This document shows, piece by piece, positions 41,174 through 49,786 of a stretch of 64,000 nt of DNA (its first letter is position 1; each line of letters starts with the position of its first letter). The notes under the pieces were generated by a model. The model was given only the letters and a program-made list of their open reading frames with translations. It was not told the origin of the DNA and ran no database searches. The position numbers and the translations under genes were made by a program. Origin of the DNA: an archaeon (GTDB lineage Archaea; Nanobdellota; Nanobdellia; Pacearchaeales; GW2011-AR1); contig JABHZE010000005.1 of NCBI GenBank assembly GCA_018653485.1, positions 1-64,000 on the forward strand, in the 5' to 3' direction.

Positions 41174-41839
41174 ATGGAAATAAATAATTCAATAGATCCT
41201 GAAGATAAATCTAATCCTATTTTAAAAAATTCTAAAGCAACTTATATAACAACATTTATAATCTTCGCATTAGTTTTCATTGTAATAGGTTATCAATTTA
41301 CAGGGCATGTAATAAATAACAATATAAATATAACCAACAATATTGGATCAGATAATAATCCTACAAACAACATGGACGGATCAAAAATACTATTAAAAAC
41401 AACTGAAGGAGATATCACAATTCAATTATATGATGATATGCCAACTACAACAAATAATTTTAAAAAATTAACAAAAGATGGAACCTATAATGGAGTTATT
41501 TTCCACAGAATTATAGATAAATTTATGATTCAAGGAGGAGACCCTACTGGAACAGGATTCGGAGACCCTGCAATTCCAAATATTAAAGATGAATTTACAC
41601 ATGCAGGCGGAAATAAAAACAATAGAGGAACAATATCAATGGCTAATGCAGGCCCGAATACAGGAAGCAGTCAATTTTTTATAAATCTTGTAGATAATAA
41701 TTTTCTTGATTCAAAACATCCTGCATTTGGAGAAGTAATTGAAGGTATGGACATAGTTGATAAAATTGCAAAAGCTCCAAAAGATGCTAGAGATAAACCA
41801 ATAACAGAAATTAAGATTATCTCAGCAGAAGTTATTTAG
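41174..41839 (+). CDS. Membrane-anchored cyclophilin-type peptidyl-prolyl isomerase
   Basis: A 221-residue protein. An N-terminal membrane segment (about 25-45) is followed by an Asn-rich linker and a cyclophilin domain from about 70. Conserved segments are GVIFHRIIDKFMIQGGD (with catalytic Arg), GTISMANAGPNTGSSQFFI and HPAFGEVIEGMDIVDKI. It would catalyse proline isomerisation outside the membrane, where it could fold surface proteins. The TATA-like TTTAAATAC lies about 25 bases before the ATG. Bacterial and archaeal cyclophilins often lack the anchor. Confidence 0.92.
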   Translation: MEINNSIDPEDKSNPILKNSKATYITTFIIFALVFIVIGYQFTGHVINNNINITNNIGSDNNPTNNMDGSKILLKTTEGDITIQLYDDMPTTTNNFKKLTKDGTYNGVIFHRIIDKFMIQGGDPTGTGFGDPAIPNIKDEFTHAGGNKNNRGTISMANAGPNTGSSQFFINLVDNNFLDSKHPAFGEVIEGMDIVDKIAKAPKDARDKPITEIKIISAEVI

Positions 41840-41898
41840 TTATTCTTTTATTTTCAGAATTAATAGCTCCATCAATAAACTAAACTTCTCCCTCCCAG

Positions 41899-41976
41899 AC
41901 TTCTAAAATAATTTACCTATTATCAATATTAATTAGAAAATTAGGTTGGATTTATCCTCCTAATTTTCCATAAAAT
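41899..41976. repeat. Intergenic hairpin repeat, copy 3
   Basis: This copy reads CTTCTAAAAT, CTATTATCAATATT, the stem GAAAATTAGG (41936-41945) with CCTAATTTTC (41959-41968), then CCATAAAAT. It runs into the stop codon of the minus-strand gene at 41976. The leading CTCCCAGACTTCTAAAAT is shared with copy 4. Confidence 0.75.
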
Positions 41977-42464
41977 TATTTTTTATCTAACAAACCATTA
42001 TTTTTAGGTTTACTTATTTTCAATAAATTTTTATTCTTAACAATTTTCTTATTAACAGACTTAACAATTCTTTTCTTCTTCACAACATTTCCCTTAACCT
42101 TTTTAACAACCCCACTATCATCATCCAACAAACTATTATTCTTTGGTTTATTTTTACTCAATAGATGAGAGTTCTTAACAGGAGCATCAACTCTTTTCCT
42201 ATTACTAATTCTTTTCTGCATTACCTTTTCTCTAGATTTTCTTAAATAATGTGCAACTTCTCCAAAAAATAATAATCCTAATAAAACTAAAACCCAAACA
42301 TACTCCTTCCTATAAACCAAAACACCTAAAAAAACAAACACAATCCCTACTGCAATTATAAAAATAATTTTAATTAACCATTTTAAAAAAATCAAATTTA
42401 TTCCATCAATAAATTTAAAGATTTTACTAAAAACTTCTTCAATTAAAAATTGCATTTTAAACAC
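41976..42464 (-). CDS. Membrane protein with Lys-rich repeated tail
   Basis: A 162-residue protein. Two membrane segments (about 24-45 and 50-70) are followed by a Lys-rich cytoplasmic tail containing repeats of the type LLSKNKPKNNSLLD and LLKISKPKNNGLLD. No family is recognised. It overlaps the end of the HAD-like gene by 8 bases and should be co-translated with it. Confidence 0.6.
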   Translation of the reverse strand: MFKMQFLIEEVFSKIFKFIDGINLIFLKWLIKIIFIIAVGIVFVFLGVLVYRKEYVWVLVLLGLLFFGEVAHYLRKSREKVMQKRISNRKRVDAPVKNSHLLSKNKPKNNSLLDDDSGVVKKVKGNVVKKKRIVKSVNKKIVKNKNLLKISKPKNNGLLDKK

Positions 42465-43125
42465 TAACTCCTAATTTTTTTAAATCTTTAACAAATTGTT
42501 TATTATCTTTAAACAAAATAGTTTTCATTCTCAACTTTCTTGCAGGTTTTAAATTCCATTCCTGATTATCAATAAATAAAACTTCTTTATTCTTCATATC
42601 TTTATCTTTCTTTTTTATCCTTTTCATTAACAATTTATAAATTTCAATGTCTGGCTTTCTTAATCCTACATCACAAGAAACTACCTGTATTTCAAAAGGT
42701 TTCATATTTCTTTTTGAAAGTATTGCTTCCTTTGATAAATGCCATTGATCAGATAAAATACCAATCATATAATTTTGTTTTTTCAATTTTTTAATTATTT
42801 TATACAATTCTTTATTTTTCTTAAAATGAATATTGTATGCTTTTTTCATTATACTTACAAATTTTCTTTGAGATACCTTTAAATTTTTAGAAATTATTTC
42901 AACAACCTTGTCCCTCTTAATTTTTCCTTCAATTGATTTAACATAAGCAGTATCAATTGCATCAAACCATTGATCTAAATCAACTTTTAATTTATTAGCC
43001 ATATATTCATGAATCCCAATAGAATGATGTCCCCTAACTGCCTTGCTATATGTTCCCCCTCTAGCTAAAAACAAAACCCCATTTGAATCAAATACAATCA
43101 CTTTAATTTCATCTCTTTTTTTCAT
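42457..43125 (-). CDS. HAD-superfamily hydrolase
   Basis: About 222 residues from the chosen start MKKRDEIKVIV. Motif I is VFDSNGVLF (nucleophile Asp; the usual second Asp is Asn), motif II ILSDQWH, motif III the Lys in GLRKPDIEIYK, and motif IV FIDNQEWNLKPA. The Asn in motif I, also common in the FDxGNV subgroup, may alter phosphatase chemistry. The helical cap lies between motifs I and II. Substrate is unknown. GGGTGAT before the ATG could serve as ribosome site. Confidence 0.8.
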   Translation of the reverse strand: MKKRDEIKVIVFDSNGVLFLARGGTYSKAVRGHHSIGIHEYMANKLKVDLDQWFDAIDTAYVKSIEGKIKRDKVVEIISKNLKVSQRKFVSIMKKAYNIHFKKNKELYKIIKKLKKQNYMIGILSDQWHLSKEAILSKRNMKPFEIQVVSCDVGLRKPDIEIYKLLMKRIKKKDKDMKNKEVLFIDNQEWNLKPARKLRMKTILFKDNKQFVKDLKKLGVSV

Positions 43126-43229
43126 ATTAATCACCCAATAATCAAACTAAAACATTAGAGTTTAAAAAAGTTAAGTTATTGTTAAAATCATAAAAAATAA
43201 ATTAATCTATTTATTAATTTGTCTCAAAA

Positions 43230-44075
43230 CTACAACCTCAACTTTCCACCCTGCCAATCACGAACCAACAAACTAATAACTCTATTTTCATCTAACTTTC
43301 CACCCTTTAATAAAAAACTCTTTTTTTCAGCAAGTTGATTAATAATCTCATAAGTATCTTCATCTTTAATTTCAATTCCATAAAATTTTTCAAAACTCTT
43401 TTTATTATCTTTTAAAAATAATTTAATAATTGCATGAGCAACCATTTCAGGATTTTTTAATCTCTCATTATCTTTAGCACCAATCAAACCATATCTTATT
43501 TCATCCTCCATTCCCAAAGGAATAACACCCGGACTATCTAATAATTTAATTTCATCAGAAACACGAATCCAATGAATCCCATGAGTTGTTCCAGCCTTTT
43601 TACTAACCTTAGCTTTTTTCTTATGAGCAAGAATATTAATTAAAGAAGATTTACCAACATTAGGATAACCTAAAACACCTACAACAATCTCTCCCCTCGC
43701 CTCCCTATACTCTGGTTTAGGATCAAAAGGCCCTCTCTCATAAATTTCTCTTTTACCATGTTTCTTAAAAACACGCTTAATCGCTCCTAACAAAATCTTA
43801 GAACTTCCCTTTTCTTTAGCAGAAATAAAAACCACCTCACCTTTTTTCTTTAATTTCTTAATATCCTCTTCAATATCTTCTTTATTAACCAAATCCACCT
43901 TATTTATCACAAATATAATTGGCCTTCCATTTTCTTTAATCAACTCCTCAACCTTTTCATTTCTTGAAAGCTCAACTAATCTTGCATCCAATATTTCCAA
44001 AACCAAATCAGATTCTTCAATTATTCGGTTAATTACATCCCAATAAGGTTCATGATGTGTTGATTTCTTTACCAT
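43230..44075 (-). CDS. Circularly permuted GTPase, YlqF/RbgA-like
   Basis: A 281-residue GTPase with the G4 motif NKVD (about 58-61) before G1 GYPNVGKSSL (about 135-144) and G3 DSPGV. This order is the circular permutation of the YlqF/RbgA/Nog2 family, which acts in large ribosomal subunit assembly. Switch I shows GTTHGIHW. The C-terminal helical domain should contact rRNA. The length matches RbgA (about 280). Confidence 0.9.
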   Translation of the reverse strand: MVKKSTHHEPYWDVINRIIEESDLVLEILDARLVELSRNEKVEELIKENGRPIIFVINKVDLVNKEDIEEDIKKLKKKGEVVFISAKEKGSSKILLGAIKRVFKKHGKREIYERGPFDPKPEYREARGEIVVGVLGYPNVGKSSLINILAHKKKAKVSKKAGTTHGIHWIRVSDEIKLLDSPGVIPLGMEDEIRYGLIGAKDNERLKNPEMVAHAIIKLFLKDNKKSFEKFYGIEIKDEDTYEIINQLAEKKSFLLKGGKLDENRVISLLVRDWQGGKLRL

Positions 44076-44162
44076 TTTTAATTAAATCAAAGAGAGTTTT
44101 TATAGTTATTTGAAGATAATTTAATAAAATTCTTAGCAATTTCAAAAAAAGCTCATCACTCC

Positions 44163-44241
44163 CAGACTTCTAAAATCTACACATTTTCAAAATAAACTAG
44201 AAATTTAAGTTAGCGAGAGCTTCTTAAATTTCCATAAAATC
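44163..44241. repeat. Intergenic hairpin repeat, copy 4
   Basis: The boxes are CCCAGACTTCTAAAAT, ACATTTTCAAAATA, the stem GAAATTTAAG (44200-44209) with CTTAAATTTC (44223-44232), then CCATAAAAT. Stem sequence differs from copy 3 at several positions on both arms and still pairs. Unlike the other copies it lies between two divergently transcribed genes, so it is not confined to transcript ends. Confidence 0.75.
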
Positions 44242-44346
44242 TTTGCTTGACTACCTAAGGGCGGGTGGGAGGGTTAAAAAATAACAAGCAAACTATTTCC
44301 TCAAAACAAATTAAAGCTTTATAAACCATAAAAAACACCTAATACA

Positions 44347-45993
44347 ATGGGAAATAAACAAAAGAAAAACTTTCCAAAAAGAAGTAATAAACAAAAGAAA
44401 TTTGACAAAGGTAGCTTTGCAAAAAGGGAAAAACCAGAACCTGCAAAAGAAATGATTATCGCAGAAATTACATCAGAATTATCAAAACAATCAGTACAAG
44501 TAACAGGCCTTGTAGAAAGAATTGCTCAGACTGGTGGTCCAACTATTTTTGTAATATCTGATGGAACTGGGACACTTGCTTTAAAGGGATTTGAAGGCCC
44601 TGGAGAAAGAGCACACCCTGAAATAGAGGAAGGAGATGTAATTAAATCAATAATTATTGTAGAAGAATTTAAAGGAGAATTAGAAGGAGATATTAAAAAA
44701 ATATCAAAACTTAGTGATAAGGAACATGAAACTTATCTTCAAAAAATATTAGATACTCAAAGGGATAGGGCAAAAATAGAACCTGTTCCATTCTTAGTAA
44801 AAAGTCCTATTTTAGATAAATTAAAAGATTTATTTGAAAAAGCAGCTACTGAAATTAGATTAGCGATTTTTCAAAATAGGCCAATAATTGTGAGGCATCA
44901 TAATGATACTGATGGTTATAGTGCGGGATTTGCACTTGAGAGGGCAATTTTACCTTTAATTAATAAGGAACATAGTTCTGAAAAAGCTGGATGGGAATTT
45001 TTCTTAAGAGCTCCTTGTGCAGCACCATTTTATGAAATTGATGATTCAATTAGGGATGCAGCACAATCATTAAGAAATGTTGCAAAATTTTCAAATAAAA
45101 TGCCTTTAGTAATAATTGCAGATAATGGTTCAAGCCCAGAAGATTTATTAGGAATAAAACACGGGAAAGTTCATGGAATGGAATTTATTGTAGTTGACCA
45201 CCATTATTCTGATGAAGATGTAATTAGTAAGGAAGTTTTAGTTCATATTAATCCATTTTTAGTTGGAGAAGATGGTGCGAGAATATCTGCAGGGATGCTT
45301 TGTACAGAACTTGCAAGATTTATTAATCCTACTGAAAATATTGACCAGATTCCAGCAATGGCAGGATTAGCAGATAGAATTGATATAATGAATCCTGAGA
45401 TAGTGGAAGACTATATTAAGATTGCAAAAAAACAAGGATATTCAAAAGAATTATTACATGATATTTCTACTGTTATTGATTTTGTTTCAGCTAAAGTTAG
45501 ATTTATGGAAGTAAGAGAATATATGGAGGCTGTATTTGGAGAACCTAGAGAAAAACAAAAAGAATTAGTAGGACTTCTTGCACCACATATTAAGAAATTA
45601 GGAGCAAAGGGTTTAGCAATTTCTAAGGCTAATGCAGAAACAGAAGAAATTGGAAAAACAACATTGCAAACAATTGATATTGATCATACTTTCCCTGGAT
45701 TTGGTTTTTACCCTAAACCTGGAATGTGTGTAGGAATGATTCATGATAATTTACAAGAAGAAAAAGGAGTTACAAATTTAGTTTCTGTTGGAATAATGAA
45801 TACTGCAATGACAATAAGAGCAACAGACGAAGCAAACTTTTCTGTTCATGAATTAATAAATACATTGAACAAAAAATTACCTAATGCATTTGTAGAAGGT
45901 GGCGGACATAAGAATGCAGGTTCAATTAATTTTATTCCTAGTAAACAAAAAGAAGTTTTTAGTGTTTTAAAGGATTTTATTAAAGGTAGATAA
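44347..45993 (+). CDS. RecJ-like DHH-family exonuclease with OB domain
   Basis: A 548-residue protein. A basic N terminus is followed by an OB-fold (about 40-115: VQVTGLVERIAQTGGPTIF), then a DHH domain with HHNDTDGYSAG near 180-190, a DNGSSPEDL loop, and the defining VVDHHYSD. The C-terminal DHHA1 motif is VEGGGHKNAGSINF. Archaeal RecJ-like proteins degrade single-stranded nucleic acid, and some associate with the replication helicase (GAN). The OB domain would bind the single strand. A short echo of its 3' end lies at 50518-50545. Confidence 0.88.
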   Translation: MGNKQKKNFPKRSNKQKKFDKGSFAKREKPEPAKEMIIAEITSELSKQSVQVTGLVERIAQTGGPTIFVISDGTGTLALKGFEGPGERAHPEIEEGDVIKSIIIVEEFKGELEGDIKKISKLSDKEHETYLQKILDTQRDRAKIEPVPFLVKSPILDKLKDLFEKAATEIRLAIFQNRPIIVRHHNDTDGYSAGFALERAILPLINKEHSSEKAGWEFFLRAPCAAPFYEIDDSIRDAAQSLRNVAKFSNKMPLVIIADNGSSPEDLLGIKHGKVHGMEFIVVDHHYSDEDVISKEVLVHINPFLVGEDGARISAGMLCTELARFINPTENIDQIPAMAGLADRIDIMNPEIVEDYIKIAKKQGYSKELLHDISTVIDFVSAKVRFMEVREYMEAVFGEPREKQKELVGLLAPHIKKLGAKGLAISKANAETEEIGKTTLQTIDIDHTFPGFGFYPKPGMCVGMIHDNLQEEKGVTNLVSVGIMNTAMTIRATDEANFSVHELINTLNKKLPNAFVEGGGHKNAGSINFIPSKQKEVFSVLKDFIKGR

Positions 45994-45999
45994 GATTAT

Positions 46000-46755
46000 T
46001 TATTTTCTAAAATTCTTAATTAATTTTATTGCATCTGCTTCCCAATTATCAAATACATATGAATAACCTTGTTTTCTAAATGTTTTTTCTATTATTCTAA
46101 ATAATTTTTGTTGAATTTTAATATCAGCATCTTTAAGAATTCTTAAAATTATTTTTATTAATTCATTTGATTTCATTGGAAAATTTTTTAAAGGATATTC
46201 TTTTAATTCCCATTCAAGATATTTATAATAAGGAGTTATTCTTCCATCTAATCCAAAAATTATATCAAGACAAATATGAATTGAACGAGAAGCCTCTAAT
46301 CTTGCTCCAATAGGATTTCCATCCCTAAAACATTTTAAAGAACGATATAAATAATTAATATATCCATCTAAATGTCCTGAAACAAAATCTTTTATTTTTT
46401 CTTTTGGAATTTTCCCTTTTTCATTAATTAATTTTTGAATTTCTCCTGTTTTATCTATAATAGCCTTAACATGGGTAAAACTTGCCCTATCCCATTCAAA
46501 TGAACTTCCAATCTCGGCATATTTTCTAAAGTCAGAAATTGAAAATATTGCAAAATAATAAAGAGGAGTTATTTTATTTTTATATTTAGCCTTATATTCA
46601 GAGGCAACTTTGTCCTTAACAATAACCTGAATATCATAATCAGAAAATTTTGTTTCTCTACTTTTCCCTCTAGAACCTCCTAGGAAAAATCCAATTACAT
46701 TCGAGTCATTTTCTGCTTCTTCAATAAATTCATTAAAAATTTTATCTTGTTTCAT
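46000..46755 (-). CDS. Nucleotidyltransferase, aminoglycoside adenylyltransferase-like
   Basis: A 251-residue protein. FFLGGSRGKSRETKFSDYDIQVI near residues 24-46 is the Pol-beta nucleotidyltransferase motif (GS, then DYD), and the C-terminal helical domain (ASRSIHICLDIIFGLDGRI) resembles that of AadK-type enzymes. It would adenylylate a small molecule, possibly an antibiotic, but the substrate is not readable. It overlaps the upstream acetyltransferase by the ATGA arrangement, so they form a two-gene operon. Confidence 0.75.
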   Translation of the reverse strand: MKQDKIFNEFIEEAENDSNVIGFFLGGSRGKSRETKFSDYDIQVIVKDKVASEYKAKYKNKITPLYYFAIFSISDFRKYAEIGSSFEWDRASFTHVKAIIDKTGEIQKLINEKGKIPKEKIKDFVSGHLDGYINYLYRSLKCFRDGNPIGARLEASRSIHICLDIIFGLDGRITPYYKYLEWELKEYPLKNFPMKSNELIKIILRILKDADIKIQQKLFRIIEKTFRKQGYSYVFDNWEADAIKLIKNFRK

Positions 46756-47264
46756 TTTACCCTCGCATATAAAAATTCATCAAAATATTTTCTATATTTA
46801 AATCCATTTTTCTTTTGAATTCCTTCAAGTTTAAATCCTGCTTTTTCTAAAACTCTTGCAGAAGCTTTATTTTCAAACTTAACATTCCCATAAATTCTTC
46901 TTAATTTATATTTTTTAAAACCATATTTTACTATCTCCTTAATTGCCTCTGTTGTAATCCCCTTCCCACGATAATCTTTTCCAATAAAATATCCTATTTT
47001 TGCCTTTAATTGAGGAATTATTTCCCATAATCCAATCATACCTGTAGCTTCTCCATCTATATCAATAACAAAAATATCAGTATTTTCTTTTTTATTATCA
47101 AGAATTAATTTATTTAAATCCTTTTTTGCCTGATTTAAGGTTAAAGGATATTTTGGACCAAACATATTTTTAGCAATAGTTTTATCATTTTTATTCTTAT
47201 GAAATGATTTTAAATCACTTTTTGTTGGTCTTCGTAATTTATATTTTATTTTCATTTTATTCAT
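46752..47264 (-). CDS. RimJ/RimL-type GNAT acetyltransferase
   Basis: A 170-residue GNAT. Core segments are FVIDIDGEATGMIGLWEI, IGYFIGKDYRGKGITTEAIKEIV (acetyl-CoA loop RGKGIT) and VKFENKASARVLEKAGFKLEG, as in the RimJ/RimL and spermidine-type group. It would acetylate ribosomal protein N termini or a small amine. It is coupled by a 4-base overlap to the nucleotidyltransferase gene. An ATG at 47255 is an alternative start. Confidence 0.88.
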   Translation of the reverse strand: MNKMKIKYKLRRPTKSDLKSFHKNKNDKTIAKNMFGPKYPLTLNQAKKDLNKLILDNKKENTDIFVIDIDGEATGMIGLWEIIPQLKAKIGYFIGKDYRGKGITTEAIKEIVKYGFKKYKLRRIYGNVKFENKASARVLEKAGFKLEGIQKKNGFKYRKYFDEFLYARVK

Positions 47265-47306
47265 TTATTCATTAAACCTTTTATCATTTATATAATTAAT
47301 TAAAAA

Positions 47307-47708
47307 TTAAATTAATCCCCATTCTTTACTTACTATCTGAGTTGAAATTCTTTCTTTCATTGTATCAATCATATTAGCTCTTTGATAGCATTCCCTTCTT
47401 CTAAAGGAATTTTTTGCCCTATCTAATTCATGATTTAAGTCCATACTGATAAAAGTATCTAAACAATCCTTTAATTGATAAATTTCTTCTTTCTTAGAAT
47501 AATCTTCTGATTTAAGAACTTCTTGCGATTTTTTATAACTTTTAATTAATTGTCTTAATTTAGCATTATCAGGATAAATCACTCTTTGAGATGGAGCCAT
47601 AGAAAGATCATCTTCCCAATCATATTCATCATCTGCAGACAAAGCTACAACTGGAATTTCTTCTGGTTCCCTCATACTTTCATATATTTTTCTTGTTCTT
47701 TCTTCCAT
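47307..47708 (-). CDS. Hypothetical protein, 133 aa
   Basis: No family is recognised. The N terminus is acidic (MREPEEIPVVALSADDEYDWEDDL), and the rest is helical and charged (KSYKKSQEVLKSEDYSKKEEI), perhaps a coiled coil. It is divergent from the Lrp regulator at 47827 and shares the intergenic TAGTAGTAATA motif with the 809/1282 pair. It may be a target of that regulator. Confidence 0.55.
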   Translation of the reverse strand: MEERTRKIYESMREPEEIPVVALSADDEYDWEDDLSMAPSQRVIYPDNAKLRQLIKSYKKSQEVLKSEDYSKKEEIYQLKDCLDTFISMDLNHELDRAKNSFRRRECYQRANMIDTMKERISTQIVSKEWGLI

Positions 47709-47732
47709 TTTATTTTCCTTTGTTTTACTGTA

Positions 47733-47797
47733 TAGTAGTAATACCCAAAAAGAGATAATTAAAACCTTTTATACTATTTTTTGACAAAACCAAAAGA
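47733..47797. promoter_or_regulatory. Divergent promoter region with TAGTAGTAATA motif, second copy
   Basis: TAGTAGTAATA at 47733-47743 repeats the 11-mer at 1190-1200. GATATATAAATAAT at about 47784-47797 is a TATA box for the regulator at 47827. Both occur between a minus-strand hypothetical gene and a plus-strand two-unit Lrp gene. Confidence 0.35.
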
Positions 47798-47826
47798 TAT
47801 ATAAATAATATTAAGCTAAGTTAAAT

Positions 47827-48801
47827 ATGGAGAATGAAATACTTGATTTAGACCTAAAAGACAAAAAGATACTTTTTGAATTAGATAAGAACTCAAGAAT
47901 AAGTATTACAGAACTTGCAAGAAAAGTTGGAGTAAGTAAACAAGTTTGTCAATATAGGTTAAGCAATTTAGAAAATAATAAAATTATTTTAAATTACCAT
48001 ACTGTTCCTGCAACATATAGATTTGGCAAGATTGCATATAAGGTATATTTGAAATTACATGATATTAATGAAAAAAAACATCAAGAAATTATTAATTTTC
48101 TACTAAAAAATAAAGATGTTTTTTGGATAGGGGAATGTCATGGAAAATGGGATTTAATTTTTGGGATTTGGGCTAAAGATATGGAAGAATTCTTTAATGC
48201 ACATGATAAAATTCTTGATAAATTTAGTAAATTTATTCAAGAAAAAGAACTATCTGTTTCAAGAGAAAATATCCAATATAATAGAAAATGGTTATTTTCT
48301 AATCCAAACGAAGAGAGAAAAATGTTTAATTTTGGAGAAAAAGAAGAACCTATTAAGCTAAATGATATAGATTTAAAAATAATTGAGATACTTGTTAGTA
48401 ATTCAAGAACTAGAATTATTGATATTGCAGAAAAATTAAATATTACTGCAGAGGTTGCAAGCTATAGAATTAAACAATTAGAAAAAAAATATTTAATCAA
48501 AGGTTACAAGTGTTTATTTAATACAAAAAAACTAGGTTATTCAACAAACAAAGCTTTTGTTTATTTTAAAAATATAACAGAACAAAGAAGAAAAGAGTTT
48601 TTAGATTATTGTAAAAATCATAAAAACATAATCAATATTGTAATAACTTTTGCACCATGGGATTTAGAAATTATGTTTGAAACTAAAAATTATGAAGAAT
48701 ATTTTAAAATAATGGAAGAAATAAAAAACAAATTCTCAGATATAATCAAATTTTATGAAAGTATTTTAATAAATAAGGAACCTAAACAGATTTTTGCTTG
48801 A
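47827..48801 (+). CDS. Two-unit Lrp/AsnC-like transcriptional regulator, paralogue of 1282-2250
   Basis: A 324-residue protein with the same layout: HTH (LDKNSRISITELARKVGVSK, 18-37), RAM domain, second HTH (VSNSRTRIIDIAEKLNITAE), second RAM domain. Phrases such as WIGECHGKWDLIFGI match WIAEYGGKYDLAFAI in the paralogue. The duplicated unit should bind one operator as a monomer or as a higher assembly. It precedes the steroid-reductase-like cassette. The ligand is unknown. Confidence 0.85.
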   Translation: MENEILDLDLKDKKILFELDKNSRISITELARKVGVSKQVCQYRLSNLENNKIILNYHTVPATYRFGKIAYKVYLKLHDINEKKHQEIINFLLKNKDVFWIGECHGKWDLIFGIWAKDMEEFFNAHDKILDKFSKFIQEKELSVSRENIQYNRKWLFSNPNEERKMFNFGEKEEPIKLNDIDLKIIEILVSNSRTRIIDIAEKLNITAEVASYRIKQLEKKYLIKGYKCLFNTKKLGYSTNKAFVYFKNITEQRRKEFLDYCKNHKNIINIVITFAPWDLEIMFETKNYEEYFKIMEEIKNKFSDIIKFYESILINKEPKQIFA

Positions 48802-48879
48802 TACTATACCTACACTTCTCTTGAATTTTGTTTGCTCATTAAATTCTTGTCTCAAAAATCAAAGATTTTCTCAATCACC

Positions 48880-48950
48880 TAACAGCGGTTCAAAGGAGTT
48901 CCGTTTCACTCCACTCCAAATTTAAATCTGAGCCGCCACCCAAAAAGAAA
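48880..48950. repeat. attC-like half-site D
   Basis: CCTAACA at about 48883-48889 fits R'' RYYYAAC. GCGGTTCA pairs with TGAGCCGC about 45 bases later with one wobble, and GGAGT/ACTCC pairs inside. No GTTRRRY box follows on the right. Read on the other strand it ends GAACCGCTGTTAGG. It could be an inverted or decayed copy of the sites at 50, 674 and 2380. It lies before the steroid-reductase-like gene. Confidence 0.35.
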
Positions 48951-49002
48951 ATTCTCTAAATCTCCTAGGAAGATATATAAATAAAAAATAACTATCAATT
49001 TT

Positions 49003-49767
49003 ATGTTTATCACTAATACTATTCTAAATCTACTTGTACTTATTTGGTCAGTAATTGGAGTAATAATATTCTTCACCCTATTAAAAATAAAAGCACCTTA
49101 TGGAAGATTTTCAAAAAAGGGATGGGGAAAACTATTTGAATCAAGAATTGGATTTTTGCTCATGGAATTTATGGGTTCTGTTTTCTTTCTAGTATTATTT
49201 GTAATTTATTCAATAAAACTGAATAAGATTAACCTTATTTTAGTTATTATTTTTATTCTCTGGCAATTTGCATATGTTTACAGGGGTTTTATTTACCCTT
49301 TCTTTCGAAAAAAAGGTAAAAAAATCCCTTTATCAATCATTTTTATGGCAATGATATTTAATTCCATAAACTCTTTCTTAATTGTTACATCAATATTTCT
49401 ATCAATTAATCAATACACCCAAGGTTGGTTATTTGATATTAGATTTATCTCAGGATTAAGCCTTTTCATAATCGGTTACTATGCTAATGTTAAATCAGAT
49501 ATTATCCTTAGAAAACTTAGAGAAAACAAAAAAGATGAAATCCCCAGAGGATTTTTGTTTAATTACGTTTCATCACCTCATTATTTTAGTGAGATAATCA
49601 AATGGATAGGATTTGCATTATTAATCTGGACTTGGGCAGGATTATCTTTTGTTATTTGGACATGTGCAAATTTAATACCCAGAGCAATTGCTCACCATAA
49701 ATGGTATCATAAAAATTTAAAAAATTATCCCAAGAATAGAACTATATTAATTCCTAAAATATTTTAA
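49003..49767 (+). CDS. Steroid 5-alpha-reductase (SRD5A/DET2)-like membrane reductase
   Basis: A full-length 254-residue polytopic protein with the SRD5A layout, as against about 255-260 residues in the animal and plant enzymes. APYGRF (31-36) and Glu55 lie in the N-terminal half. Tyr91 and Arg94 (YVYRGFIYP) and Asn162 (ANVKSDIILRKLR) correspond to substrate- and NADPH-binding residues of human SRD5A2 (Glu57, Tyr91, Arg94, Asn193). The C terminus has IPRGFLFNYVSSPHYFSE and HHKWYHKN. It should reduce a conjugated C=C bond with NADPH. The substrate could be a polyprenol or enone. It lies between cassette-like sites D and E. Confidence 0.85.
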   Translation: MFITNTILNLLVLIWSVIGVIIFFTLLKIKAPYGRFSKKGWGKLFESRIGFLLMEFMGSVFFLVLFVIYSIKLNKINLILVIIFILWQFAYVYRGFIYPFFRKKGKKIPLSIIFMAMIFNSINSFLIVTSIFLSINQYTQGWLFDIRFISGLSLFIIGYYANVKSDIILRKLRENKKDEIPRGFLFNYVSSPHYFSEIIKWIGFALLIWTWAGLSFVIWTCANLIPRAIAHHKWYHKNLKNYPKNRTILIPKIF

Positions 49768-49786
49768 TTAATAACTAACTAACGAA

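Noticed and set aside
48802-49002. Additional small gene between the Lrp regulator and the reductase
   Set aside because: No frame with a plausible start and composition was found; only half-site D is supported there.
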